Of a stretch of DNA of 64,000 nt, positions 28,501 to 37,494 are shown in pieces. A program made the position numbers and the translations under genes. The DNA lies in the NCBI GenBank assembly GCA_000818945.1, contig KN805394.1:338548-402547 (forward strand). Reading direction: 5' to 3'. Numbering within the stretch: the stretch's first letter is position 1; the number at the start of each line of letters is the position of its first letter. The DNA is from Schizochytrium sp. CCTCC M209059. Lineage: Eukaryota; Sar; Bigyra; Thraustochytrida; Thraustochytriidae. The notes under the pieces are model-generated. The model worked only from the letters and a program-made list of their open reading frames with translations. It did not search any database and was not told the DNA's origin.

Positions 28501-31324
28501 GATTACGTGTGGAGATGGAGGCTTTGCGCACGAGGAGAGCGACGACCGCGCTGAAATCATCGTCGCTCCGCTGGGCCAATTCCGCAAAGGCGATGGCAAT
28601 GACAAGCTGGACCTCGACCTCCTTTTGCGCGCCCGCATCCAGTAGGACGCTCATGATTTCGAAGCGTACCGTGTCTGAGGACATGAGAGCGATTTTCCCC
28701 AGCGTGCGAAGGGCTCCGGCGATGGCTGCGAAATTAGATGTTTCCGCATCGGCGTTGACGGCCTCCTGCGTCTGGGCCTCGACCTTCGTGATCTTGCGCA
28801 GCTCATCGACGACAGCACCGTTGTCCTCCTCAGAAAGCGCGAGAGCGTCGTGCGCGGCGGCACGGCCGAGGGCTTCAATGGTGGCGACAGTGACGATTCT
28901 GAACTTGGAACGTTCCTGTAGCAGGCGCAAGAGCGCTGTGCTCAGATCTGCCTTTTTCTTGTCGTCGAGCTCGGTCTCGCCGAGAAGGCGACCCACGGCC
29001 AAGACTGCTCCGTGACGCGCAGCCGTGGCTGAGATGACACGTTTGGCCATGCGCTCAAGAAGAACGGTGATGAAGCTTGGGTCTTTGCGCGCGTCTTCGG
29101 AATAGGCCACCAGATCAGCAACATTTTCTCGCACCACGGGCGAATCGGCCGCAAGCCAGACAAGAAGCCACTCGGTCTTGATTGTGTCCGAGATATCGCC
29201 GTGCTGCTCAACGAGCATGACAAGACTGCGCGAAGCGACGCGGTGCAAGACACGAATCTGCGTTACGTCCTTGGCCTCGATGCCCATTTCAACAAGATTG
29301 CGAAACGCATCGAGATGCTCGCGCGGTGCTGGCTCTCTCGACAGGTATTGTGTTTGCTCGAGAACCGCCGACGTGAAGCCGAGAATGGATGCGAGCTGCG
29401 CTTGCAAGACGCGGTCCTGAGAGGCGGCCATTTCGCAGAGCTGATCTGAGCGAGTCTGCAGAAAGGTCATCCAGAGGGTGAACGAAGGGAATTCGGCGGC
29501 ACGCGAACGGCGCACGAGAACCGCGTGCTCTTCCGAAAGGTGAACAGCATCTGTCCAGGCCATCGCGAGGCGCGAAGGGTCGACGGCAGCAGCATCTGCA
29601 AGCGTCTCGACTGCCCAAGAACTGAATTTTTCGATCCGACGCTCGGTGCGACGCCGCTTCCGGCGCGTCGTGCTGTCCTCTAGGGAGGCGCTGTCGTCGT
29701 TGTCGTGGTGCGGATCAAGTGTGCGCGGTGCTTGAGCATCTGCCTCGCCACGTGCCCCACAGAGCTCGGGCAAGAGACCTCGAATGGCCACTTGACGTGT
29801 GGCGAGATCCACGTCGCAGGCAAGTTGTAGGCAGACGAGTCGCGACTCGCAATCATCAAAGGAAAAGAGACGACGGCACCAGTCTGCCGCGACTAGGCGT
29901 GCGCGCGGCTCGGTGCTTGCGGCATACGGAAGCATGAGCTGTTTTACAGTGGTGCGCGCGTTGTCTGATGCCCCCGCCGAGGGTAAGAACGCAAGACAAA
30001 GGCTACCGAGGGCTTCTTGAATCGACAGGCGGATCTCGGTATCGACCTCGAGCAGGGCAATCAGATCGGAAACGAGCAAAACCCGGTCACTAAACAGCGC
30101 AGGGAACTTTTGCGCGAGCCTTCCTAGCGCCGTATACGTGCGCTCGCGCTCGTGCAGACGGCTCCGATTGGCAGAATACTGCTTGACTTGTTCGAGCTGC
30201 TTCCGAATGATGAGTGCAAGTTTGGGGCCGCATTGGGCCTCGGTGAGTATTTCGACAGGGACTGAACTGAGCAAGAGTTCCATGAACTCGAGGGCGAGGA
30301 CGCGCAGCGATGTCCCACTGGCGGTTCCGACGAGCGCGTCCTCGACCAGTATAGTGGCCGGTTCGACCGCGCTTGCGAGGCCACGCGGGCCGGCTTTGAG
30401 GAGGACGCTGAGGGCGCGCTCGCGAACCTGCGGCGAGGCTTCCTTGCGTGTCCCGTCTGTTTGGCCGAATTCTTTGACAGAGGGTGCCGCGAGGGCCATC
30501 AAGTTGACCAGAAGAGCGGTGTCATTCATGTTGACAACACGCATCACCTGTACCATGGTCATCTCGGCAGCGTCAACAACTTGATGACGCAGCGCGCTCC
30601 GAGCCACTACCAAGAGGGGCAGACTTTCTTCGGCGGAGAAGATTCGCACGGAGAGAAGACGAAGAATGGCCTGCTGCGTCTCACTGAGTGCATCAGCATC
30701 TGGCAGCTCGCCTGCTTTGTCTTTGAGGCCGTCGACGCGAGAGGGCGTGAGCCCTGATGGAATGGCGCGCGCCGTTGAGGATCGACTGGGTGGCACATAA
30801 AAGAACCAGTCGAGAAAGTAACTCAGCAAGCAGGCTTTGTCCTCGTCGGATGTAGCTGACGTGAACCATGCGGAACCTGCAGTGAATGACAGCGCGGGCA
30901 AAAGATTGCGCACTATGCGAAGCGCAATTGTTTGCTGTGCTCGCTGCAGGTCGGCAAGCCCTTCGCAGAGCAGCGGGGCCAGCCTTGATTTTTCGCCTGG
31001 CGTCAGGCGGTCAGCGCCGAGCTCAAGATACACAAAAGCAAAGTTGACGGTGAAGTTGCCGTTGCCTGCGTGAGCGCGCGTGAGCTCAACGAGGTCGAAG
31101 CACGGCAATTTGATGCTCGGGGTATCCTTTACGCGTTTGTTGATGTGCTGCAGCACCTGCAGCGTCTTGTTGCGCACTGCAGTCGCATCCCCGAGTCTCG
31201 GCAGGAGTCTCGGCAAGAGTTTGTCGAGCACCTTTTCCAGCCTCTCCTCGTCGTCGGTGAGCGCCAAGCGCGTCAGCACGCGGTCCAAAGCCGCGAGCTC
31301 GTCTGCCTCGCTTGACTCGCTCAT
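25556..31324 (-). CDS. ECM29: Proteasome adaptor/scaffold ECM29
   Basis: 1922 residues from ATG 31324 (MSESSEADELAALDRVLTRL). The frame is open upstream only through a GAAC microsatellite. The N-terminus is diagnostic: LDRVLTRLALTDDEERLEKV, then VRNKTLQVLQHINKRVK, then a SIKLPCFDL segment and NFTVNFAFVYLELGADRL, matching the Ecm29 N-terminal domain (human ECPAS: 'LER...RL..AD...KL...L..YL...L', 'VR.KV.E.L.HINKR'). The rest is all-helical HEAT-type repeats. Length is close to the roughly 1850 residues usual for the family. Ecm29 binds the 26S proteasome, tethers core to regulatory particle and links proteasomes to stress and vesicle traffic. An internal acidic linker (about residues 1010-1040) has DEADEDDARQDNDDRNDD. 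It is intronless over 5.8 kb. Confidence 0.88.
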   Translation of the reverse strand: MSESSEADELAALDRVLTRLALTDDEERLEKVLDKLLPRLLPRLGDATAVRNKTLQVLQHINKRVKDTPSIKLPCFDLVELTRAHAGNGNFTVNFAFVYLELGADRLTPGEKSRLAPLLCEGLADLQRAQQTIALRIVRNLLPALSFTAGSAWFTSATSDEDKACLLSYFLDWFFYVPPSRSSTARAIPSGLTPSRVDGLKDKAGELPDADALSETQQAILRLLSVRIFSAEESLPLLVVARSALRHQVVDAAEMTMVQVMRVVNMNDTALLVNLMALAAPSVKEFGQTDGTRKEASPQVRERALSVLLKAGPRGLASAVEPATILVEDALVGTASGTSLRVLALEFMELLLSSVPVEILTEAQCGPKLALIIRKQLEQVKQYSANRSRLHERERTYTALGRLAQKFPALFSDRVLLVSDLIALLEVDTEIRLSIQEALGSLCLAFLPSAGASDNARTTVKQLMLPYAASTEPRARLVAADWCRRLFSFDDCESRLVCLQLACDVDLATRQVAIRGLLPELCGARGEADAQAPRTLDPHHDNDDSASLEDSTTRRKRRRTERRIEKFSSWAVETLADAAAVDPSRLAMAWTDAVHLSEEHAVLVRRSRAAEFPSFTLWMTFLQTRSDQLCEMAASQDRVLQAQLASILGFTSAVLEQTQYLSREPAPREHLDAFRNLVEMGIEAKDVTQIRVLHRVASRSLVMLVEQHGDISDTIKTEWLLVWLAADSPVVRENVADLVAYSEDARKDPSFITVLLERMAKRVISATAARHGAVLAVGRLLGETELDDKKKADLSTALLRLLQERSKFRIVTVATIEALGRAAAHDALALSEEDNGAVVDELRKITKVEAQTQEAVNADAETSNFAAIAGALRTLGKIALMSSDTVRFEIMSVLLDAGAQKEVEVQLVIAIAFAELAQRSDDDFSAVVALLVRKASISTRNRVRAASAFWLLQLVRDLKDDSRLQTYLEEIHATFARLLRERGELTRECAARGMAWCFHAANSRAMRDELTSSLPRHLAVKSTFMSDVKRDYEKQKRREAAEAQAGSRGDTASDDGRDEADEDDARQDNDDRNDDEAETMVDLHALAEQLRQGVAPDGTVRTSPDGRTGAAARAPVVLPLHAAYKEMYEVAVRVKRPDLVYRLLYLSVGDALWKTASTRHLRCAEFDVEEVNLDASPDTDQRAANTDGDDANHDLDTETVNELIPILFHYRYDTDKAMRSAMTKLWDTISFELGTDAEILDARLEDIVHELLRNIGSKKVRERQAGALAMSHVIRETPDAELLPFLEDLWVLSLRLLDDLSDATKEAALRLAKALNNLTVRLCSVKEKRTEQARKVAQEALDIVLPFLVEQGLGRNQSKEGQAVSVHTLARVVKAAQENIRPHLAVVMVRLLESMSSLEDQVLQYAMFHTNDQGGDLQMSREQLETMRVQASNESPMQEAVEVCIDQIPTDSDLGDICPELARLARSGVGLPTLAATARAIARIVARRELEDSLRPYAGALLRGLAASLNDRSATVRRTFAATAAAVARLAPDEEVHAYARLLVKVYADGNEARGRLTSGGAVRELLSRSPNLFQEHRDELLPLIFLARFDDEDDIADLWKEIWTENAGTISHGVSTHLDLLLPACEEALTSTTWLRKRQGAEALRSIASSVDAERLRPHAGSMLTMLVAALPGRIWSGKEAVLAATCEVWRRTRSLETVPEEYRAPENFCLNVLLPEASRTAANVPKAYTLAAFDAMASVCATGKPQSLELIEALFERAEQDDKDMQIAAKSFEAIGSAWYTEVPEEQLEKLHALAQTALRGSGYIVAVGVMRALKRVFRVVPVSQDFVKPLHDVAWRCIVENKNTSAIIAALAALQTFFKDNADGSSASGAPKVRTLAASAKTRLEPLFQHRESSVVHAATSLSHALARHLSSVETDTDV

Positions 31325-31903
31325 CTTCGCCGCGCCGTCGCCGCGCCGCAGCAGCTTCGTCCTCGCGTTTTGGATGTGACGATGGCTGCAGCGATGAACC
31401 AGCGAGAAGCGAAGAAACGCAGTGAACGAAAGAACGAACGAACGAACGAACGAACGAACGAACGAACGAACGAACGAACGAACGAAGGACTTGCGGCGCT
31501 CGAGTTCGAGTACAACTTGAAGTTGAAGCCCAGTTGGAGGGAGACAGCGAAGCTTCGTTGAGGCCCGTCCGCGGCAGACGTCTCGGAACGGGGACCTCGG
31601 GGCTTGACCCTGATACACTCGCGCTTGGCGCAATGAATGTGCCGCCAAAGAGAGAGAGAGAGAGAGATTGAGCTTGGTCTTCTCGAGCGGGGGCGGCGCT
31701 ATGATTACAAGTGTTGAGTCGTCTCGGGGCGCTCAGCCTTGCTACATCTGACTTTGCCTTTCGACGGACAAGAAGAATGGAAAAGGGGAAGAGACAATGG
31801 CTGTGATACGAAAGATGTGAAGCTCACAAAAGTGCAATGATTGCGCGTTGAGTCTAAGTCTAGGTATCTAAATGGCGGCATCGCTTTCTTCGATTCTTTC
31901 GCT
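31325..31903. other. Intergenic upstream of ECM29
   Basis: Contains the GAAC repeat (31432-31486) about 110 bases before the ECM29 ATG and a short GA repeat near 31650-31669. Otherwise AT-neutral DNA with no gene; the SET gene's 3' end follows. Confidence 0.6.
31432..31486. repeat. GAAC tetranucleotide repeat
   Basis: About 14 perfect AACG/GAAC units. On the ECM29 sense strand it reads as GTTC repeats in the presumed 5' UTR or promoter. Confidence 0.9.
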
Positions 31904-32725
31904 TCACGCGTCATGATCGCTTTTGTCTTGCCTCTTGTCATTGCTCGATGTTCCATTGTGGTTGTCGCCTTTGTTGCTATCATCATTATCGTCATCGTCA
32001 TCCTCGTCGTTGTCGTGGTCGCCGTCATCGTCATCACCGTTGTCCCAGGGGAAATAGGCGTAGAGCTTGCCACGACATTCAGCGGCACCACAGGTGCACG
32101 GCGTCTCAGCCTCGTTGGCATCTTCTGTATGCAGTGCGAAATCGTGCGATAATTCCTCTTCCGTCGCAATGTCACGTAGCGCAACGACCAAGACGGCCCA
32201 GGACCCCTGAAGAAAGACCTCTTGCATGCGCACATTGGGAGAGCACGAATGGTTGAGAAATTTGAGAGCATTAACACCCTTGCCAAGACTACCGTCGAGT
32301 ACAATACCGTGTGCGCCATCATTGAGGTTGAAAAGAAAGTTGTCAGTGCGGGACACGTCGAGCCTTTCAAGCTCATCCCAGGCTTCCTGCGTGTAAACGG
32401 TCCCGTTGTAGAAGCCAATCGCTGCACCCGCGGGGATATCTTGTGCCGCAAAGATACCGAACCCGTGCACGCGGCTAGGCTTGTTTTCCACGCGGGGCCA
32501 GCCGTCGCGGCGGCATTTCTGTACGGCACCAAGCCATGCTCGCGTCTGTGTCGCCAAAAAGTTCTCTTCTTCAAAGCCTTCAAGAGGCGGCACAAGATAC
32601 GAGCCATCGTCGTCCACGACAGCGATTGGGTATCCAAGGTCTCTGTTAATGAGCCTGATAGGACGACAGCTCGAGAAGCGCTCTTGTGCGGAGGCGTCTG
32701 CAAACTCGTAGTGGGCATCGCCCAT
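31904..32725 (-). CDS. SET-domain protein methyltransferase
   Basis: 273 residues from ATG 32725. The SET domain covers about residues 80-215: KPSRVHGFGIFAAQDIPAGA (SET-N), GTVYTQEAWDEL, DNFLFNLNDGAHGIVLDGSL, FLNHSCSPNVRM (the NHSC pseudoknot strand) and EEELSHDFAL (in place of the usual E-L-x-Y-D-Y). A post-SET-like cluster CTCGAAECRG follows, expected to bind zinc near the active site. Such proteins methylate lysines on histones or other proteins; the target cannot be inferred. The last 45 residues are an Asp/Asn-rich acidic tail. The Tyr of the classical YDY motif is His here, worth noting because that Tyr helps catalysis. Confidence 0.85.
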   Translation of the reverse strand: MGDAHYEFADASAQERFSSCRPIRLINRDLGYPIAVVDDDGSYLVPPLEGFEEENFLATQTRAWLGAVQKCRRDGWPRVENKPSRVHGFGIFAAQDIPAGAAIGFYNGTVYTQEAWDELERLDVSRTDNFLFNLNDGAHGIVLDGSLGKGVNALKFLNHSCSPNVRMQEVFLQGSWAVLVVALRDIATEEELSHDFALHTEDANEAETPCTCGAAECRGKLYAYFPWDNGDDDDGDHDNDEDDDDDNDDSNKGDNHNGTSSNDKRQDKSDHDA

Positions 32726-33065
32726 GGCGGAGCTTTGCTTGCGTACGCGTGTGCTTGAAACTAGCCTCGCGCCGTGTCTACTTTTAGCTAGTATGTGCTG
32801 TGTATCTGCAAAAGCTCACTCGCTCACTCGCTCGCTTGCTCGCTCGCTTGCTCGCTCGCTTGAAGCTTTTGCACGCGGAACACAAGCACAGCGTGGTCTC
32901 CAAGCCTCCTCCAATGAACGAGAAAGCCAAAAAGAGGAAACAACAACAAAGCGAAAACTGGAGTAAAATAAAATAAAAAAAATAGGAAAAAGTTAAACAC
33001 AACAAAGTATAGGCCTGCGTAAGGCCTAGCAAGAATAGATAGATCAGGACGTGACCTATAAGAGC
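32726..33065. other. Intergenic, GCTC/GCTT repeats and AGGCCTAG
   Basis: A GCTCGCTT-type microsatellite at about 32816-32866 lies 90-140 bases upstream of the SET ATG. AGGCCTAG occurs at 33022. Holds the 3' UTR of the first lipase gene. Confidence 0.6.
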
Positions 33066-34301
33066 TTAGAACCAGCTGCCATAGCCGAGGTGGTCGGGAA
33101 TGCTGTACGAGAAGCCAGGCTTGTCGCGTCCCTCGTTGCCGTTGGAGTTCTTGTTGGTGCCAAAGTGCTTGTAGCCCATCCAGCCGTAAGGGACACTGGG
33201 CACAATGTCATCATCGTTGACAAATCGCAGCTGCTGGAACTTGCCGTGGACCTCGTCGGAAAGGCCGTCAGAAAGAACACGCGGCGAGCCAAAGGTGACG
33301 AGCATCATCTTGCTGGTCGACCAGAGGCCGTCCTTGTACATGACGTAGGCTAGGCTGTTGAGAATGCCACCACCACGGCTGTAGCCGGCCATGATGAGGC
33401 GATCGTTCGTGTTGCAGGTCGACTGGATCTTGTTCCAGATCGAGTAGCGCATGTTGTTGTACGGCTTGACAAAGCCATCAAATCCGTCTCCATGGGACTT
33501 GGTTCTGCTGCAGGCCTTGTACTTGGAGCACCACCACCACGTCCAACTTTCGCAACCGCAAGCTTCCGTGCGGTGGTAGTAGTTCTTGATGCTCCAAACG
33601 TCTTCGTCGCCGAGGTCGAGGTTGTCAATCCAGTCGGCAATATCCAAGCCACTCTCCTCCGCGAGAACCCAGCACGCTTGGCCGGTGGTGCCACCCGAGG
33701 TGCCGTAGATGGTATCGGTCTTGCGGTAGACAACGACGGCGTCGTTCTCGTACTTGATGCCACTAGAGTAGTCGGCAGCATCGATTTCAGCCCATGCGGT
33801 GGTGCCAATGGTCTGCTGGGTCGAGGAGAGCGCAAGCTTGCGGTAGCGCTCAAAGTTCTCCTCCCTGTTGCTGAAAGCTCGCAGCGAGCGGACCTCGCCC
33901 TGCTCGTCGTCGCGGAGCGTCTTGAGAGCGCTCATGATATCGGAGGTCATGAACTGGTCGTCCCACTCATCCGCGCCCTCGTACATGTCAATGAGTTCGT
34001 TAATCTCGGTGATGGTGAGGTTGCTGGAGAAGACGGGGTTGGACTCGTCGAGGTAGGCAGACTTGAGAGTGGCCTGGGCCTGTGCCACAGCGGCTTGCTC
34101 ACCTGAGCCGTCATCGCTGCCGGAGCCGCCGTAGGACTGGCCGGCGACAAAGCCAACACCGGCGGCGACGCCCACGACGCCGAGTGCGACAAAGGACTTG
34201 AGCGCGATGCGCTTCCAGTTGCGACCCTGGTTGGACTCGTCGACATCCACGGCGGTGACAGCATCGCCCCGGTACGAGGGGTTTCCGGCGGAGACCTGCA
34301 T
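33066..34301 (-). CDS. Class-3 lipase-like protein, membrane-anchored (copy 1)
   Basis: 411 residues. A short N-terminal tail (MQVSAGNPSYRGDAV) precedes one membrane segment at about residues 33-54 (ALGVVGVAAGVGFVAGQ), so a type II signal anchor with the domain outside or luminal is likely. Residues about 75-150 are a helical spacer. The alpha/beta-hydrolase part carries the nucleophile elbow AGYSRGGG with Ser308 (family norm G-H-S-L-G), the strand LVTFGSPRVLSD, the acid segment RFVNDDDIVPSVPYGWMGY and KHFGT with the probable catalytic His. A cysteine cluster (ACGCESWTWWWC, then KAC) suggests disulfides. Lipase-3 enzymes cleave acylglycerols or phospholipids; substrate unknown. It ends the minus-strand half of a four-gene paralogue array. 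Confidence 0.82.
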   Translation of the reverse strand: MQVSAGNPSYRGDAVTAVDVDESNQGRNWKRIALKSFVALGVVGVAAGVGFVAGQSYGGSGSDDGSGEQAAVAQAQATLKSAYLDESNPVFSSNLTITEINELIDMYEGADEWDDQFMTSDIMSALKTLRDDEQGEVRSLRAFSNREENFERYRKLALSSTQQTIGTTAWAEIDAADYSSGIKYENDAVVVYRKTDTIYGTSGGTTGQACWVLAEESGLDIADWIDNLDLGDEDVWSIKNYYHRTEACGCESWTWWWCSKYKACSRTKSHGDGFDGFVKPYNNMRYSIWNKIQSTCNTNDRLIMAGYSRGGGILNSLAYVMYKDGLWSTSKMMLVTFGSPRVLSDGLSDEVHGKFQQLRFVNDDDIVPSVPYGWMGYKHFGTNKNSNGNEGRDKPGFSYSIPDHLGYGSWF

Positions 34302-34624
34302 TTTCGGCGTGCTCGCTGATCGATGTCTTGATCTCTTTTGCGCTATTTGGGTTTTGCTTTGGGTTTCTGCTTGGCCTTCTCCGCTTGCTTTGCTTGCTTT
34401 GCTTGCTTCGCTCTCTTTGCTCTGCTTGTTCTGCTTGCTCTGCTTGTCCTGTAGTCGCTTACCTTTTGCTGTGAGTCGGCCTCGCTACTTCTACCAAAAG
34501 TGGCCATCCATTGCGCCTTGCAGCCTCGTCGTCGCGGCTAAATAGCAGAAAGCCATGGGACCTGCCTGCCCAGGCAGGTTTAGGCCTAGTGCGGATTCGG
34601 TTGGCACGATTGAGTTCATCATTA

Positions 34625-34660
34625 AGACGATCGATTGATCGATCGATCGATCGATCGGTG
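34625..34660. repeat. GATC tetranucleotide repeat
   Basis: GATCGATTGATC followed by several GATC units. Similar tracts at 505-536 and 35286-35323. Self-complementary, so able to fold as hairpins. Confidence 0.85.
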
Positions 34661-35423
34661 GACGCACGTCGTGCCAGCTGCCAGCTGCTGCGTGGCGCTG
34701 CCTCATAACATGCCGAGCCGGACGCGATGTCTGCATGCACAGAGCTCGCCCGCTCGCCCGCCCGTCCGCTAGCTGGGGCGGCTGCTTGGCCCAGGACATA
34801 TCGACCCTTCCCCTCGGGCTGCTGGGCCAAAACCTCGCGCGAGGAGATCTCTCGCTCGCTCGCTCGATCAATTAATCTCAATCAACCGCTCGCTCCCTCC
34901 TCGTGTTCGAGCGCGGCTGCGGTCATCGCAACCTCTCGCGCGGCGGGATGAACCTCGTCCGCCAGCTCTCTCTCTCCTGCTCGCGCACCGCCGCGGCCGA
35001 GGAGAACGTCGTGATCGATCGATCTCGGCCGTACCGAGTGTCCCTTCACCGCTCCCCTTCTCCACTTCGCTTGCTTGCTTGCTTGCTTGCTGCTGCTGAC
35101 TGCACCGGCGTGCGCACTTTTGGGACGGGGCGCTGCGGTGGCTGCGGTGAAGATAAAGATGAATGAACGAATGCGAGGAAAAAAGAAAAAACGCGCAGAA
35201 GCCTGGCGCCCACGGCGTAAGTGCTCGCGCCAGCAACTGCGACTTGACCGGCAGACGGCCTCGCCTGCCTGGCCTTCAAGTTCTCGCGGCGATCGACCGA
35301 TCGATCGATCGATCGATCGGTAGCCTCGCTCGCCAGGCACGACGTGGCTTGGATTTCCTCTTCTTGCTACTGTTGTTAGAAAGCAGTAGCCAGAGAGAGT
35401 TTGGCGTGCTGTGCCACAGCTTT

Positions 35424-35476
35424 GGTGTGCTGTGCTTTGCTTTGCTTTGCTTTGCTTTGCTTCGCTTCGCTTTGCT
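35424..35476. repeat. TTTGC pentanucleotide repeat
   Basis: About nine TTTGC/TTCGC units. The complementary AAAGC unit recurs upstream of copy 3 of the lipase genes (42768-42803). Confidence 0.85.
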
Positions 35477-37494
35477 TAGATTGTATCGATGATTGTGGCT
35501 GCGACTTTTTCCCCTTCCCGGGCCACGCCGAGTCCACACCGGCGCTGCGCGAATTCGGCCGCCGGAGAGCAAAGCAACGGCCGCGGTCCCGCCCCGGCCC
35601 CGTCCCGAGCCGCGGACTCGAGCTGGCGGACGGGGGCCGTGTCCCATACTTCCCAGCCGTCCGTTTCCTCGCGCCCAAGCTCGAGCTCGAGATAAAGAAT
35701 AAAAGCAAAGAGGAGAGTGCTCTGCATCATGGCGAGCAAAACTAGCAGTGAAACAAGCAGCGGAAATCGCGGGGTGATCGATCGTGCCAGCGCACGAAGG
35801 AGCCCGGCCGAGCTGACCAACTCACACCCAGAGCACACCGCGCGAACTCCGCGGCCTCCTACGTCGTCGCCGCTGCCGCGTTTGCCAGCGCCATGGCCGG
35901 CCCCATCACTCACCTCAAGCCCCGACCATCCAGTGAAGCGCGCGGTTTGTAAAAACAAAGAAGATGAAAAGCCAGGATCAGGAGAAAGGGCTGCGCCACG
36001 TCCGCTCGAGCCGTCCAGCCAGCAGCGGCCACGCCGCGTCGCAGTTCTCCTGCGCGCGGGCCTCGCGCCTGGGCCGCGGACGGCGCAGCTCCTTAGCTCG
36101 CAAGCTTGCTCGCGGGCTGGCGGGCTGGCTGCAGGGGCCGGCCGCCGTGGCCGCGGCTTCCATGCTGCGCCGCGCCCTGGACCGGCGCGCCCGAGTCTCG
36201 ACCTGGTCCCGGCCCCGCGGCGCTCGCTACCGGCCGGCCGGCCGGCGAGGCGCAGCGGGAGAGACCGCGCCGCGCCGGGGGCTGTCGGCACGGGCGCCGA
36301 GGCGCGGCGACGGAGACGCGGCGACGGAGACGCGGCGACGGAGGCGCAGCGCGTGCCGCGGCAAAGAGAGAGAGATGGAAAGAAAGAAAGCAAAGCAAGC
36401 AAGCAAGCTAGCTAGCGGCGAGGCGCAGCACGTGCAGGGCGCGGCGCGTGCAGCGGTTGGGCTGGGCCTAGGGCGGGCCTAGGCGGGTCTAGTGGAGGTG
36501 GTTAGTCCCCGGATACCTCACCCAACGTAGGCTCACCTAACCGCACCTAACAACCAGCCGGCAAAGTCGGACGGAGACTGGAGACGCGGTGCAGATGTCG
36601 CACGGATCGGGTCGGTTCGATTGGACTGGATTCGGTCGATCGTGCCAAGCCAAGCCAAGCCAAGCCAAGCCAAGCCATGCCCATGGATAACCGAGGAGGC
36701 CAGCCGCGTGACTGGCTGGCCTGGAGAGAGCGAGGTTGCGAGGTTGCTCTGCGAGGTGGCTTTGCGAGGTTGCGAGGACGATCTTGGGCGTTGGAGATCC
36801 CTGTCGGCGGGGACGGGGTGGCGCGGCGGATCTGTGCGTGCGCTCGCTTTGAGCCTTGGCGTGGTCGGCTCGGGCCGTGCTTGCATTCGAGTGCGGGGCT
36901 GCTGTCGTTGTCAGCAGCGGTTCTGTTTGTTACCTGAGAGCGCGATCTTTTTCGAAGCGGGGACAGTTGCTCAACAAGTTGACCTGCACGCCCGGTCGTT
37001 CGTTCGTACGAGCGGGGGCAAGCGAAAGAAGCTTGCCATCGCGATGAAATCTTTGTGCTCGCTCGCTCGCTTGCTCGCTTGCTCGCTCGTCGCGACGAAG
37101 CCCTGAGTTTGCTTGCTGTCCTGCGATGATCGGCTTGGCATGCCCGACTTTCGATGGCCATCGTCCGCCTCGCCCTCGCCTTGCGACCACTACGAGCGCG
37201 GAATTTGGCTCGCGGGACATGATATGACGAGGAAGCGGCAGCCGCGACGGCAAAGCGACGGCAGCCGCGACAGCAAAATTAGGGCCAGTGATGACGACAG
37301 CGAGTTGCAACAACGACCACGACAAAGAACAAGAAATAATGAGTATTGAAGAACACAAAGATATTGAATTGACTGCTGTTATATAACGTTGGACGAAGCG
37401 CTTGCGTGTAGAGAAGCAAGCTATATAAAGATAAATGGACGTCGCCGTCGCCCTCGAGGGCGAGGGCGACAAGGCTTTTGCGCGACAGTGGCGC

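Larger units (their letters stand above)
34302..37494. other. 3.2 kb repeat-rich spacer in the lipase array
   Basis: No supportable gene. TGCTT-type microsatellites (about 34372-34448), GATC tracts (34625-34660, 35286-35323), a TTTGC repeat (35424-35476) and CAAGC repeats (36645-36677) occur. AGGCCTAG is at 34582. A minus frame at about 35476-35735 begins MMQSTLLFAFILYLELELG, which looks like a signal peptide, but the remainder is ordinary GC-rich sequence and I do not call it. Confidence 0.55.

Noticed and set aside
35476..36402. 308-codon minus-strand frame
   Set aside because: Arg/Ala/Gly/Pro-rich throughout with the opposite strand equally open; only a short signal-like stretch near its 3' part is of any note.
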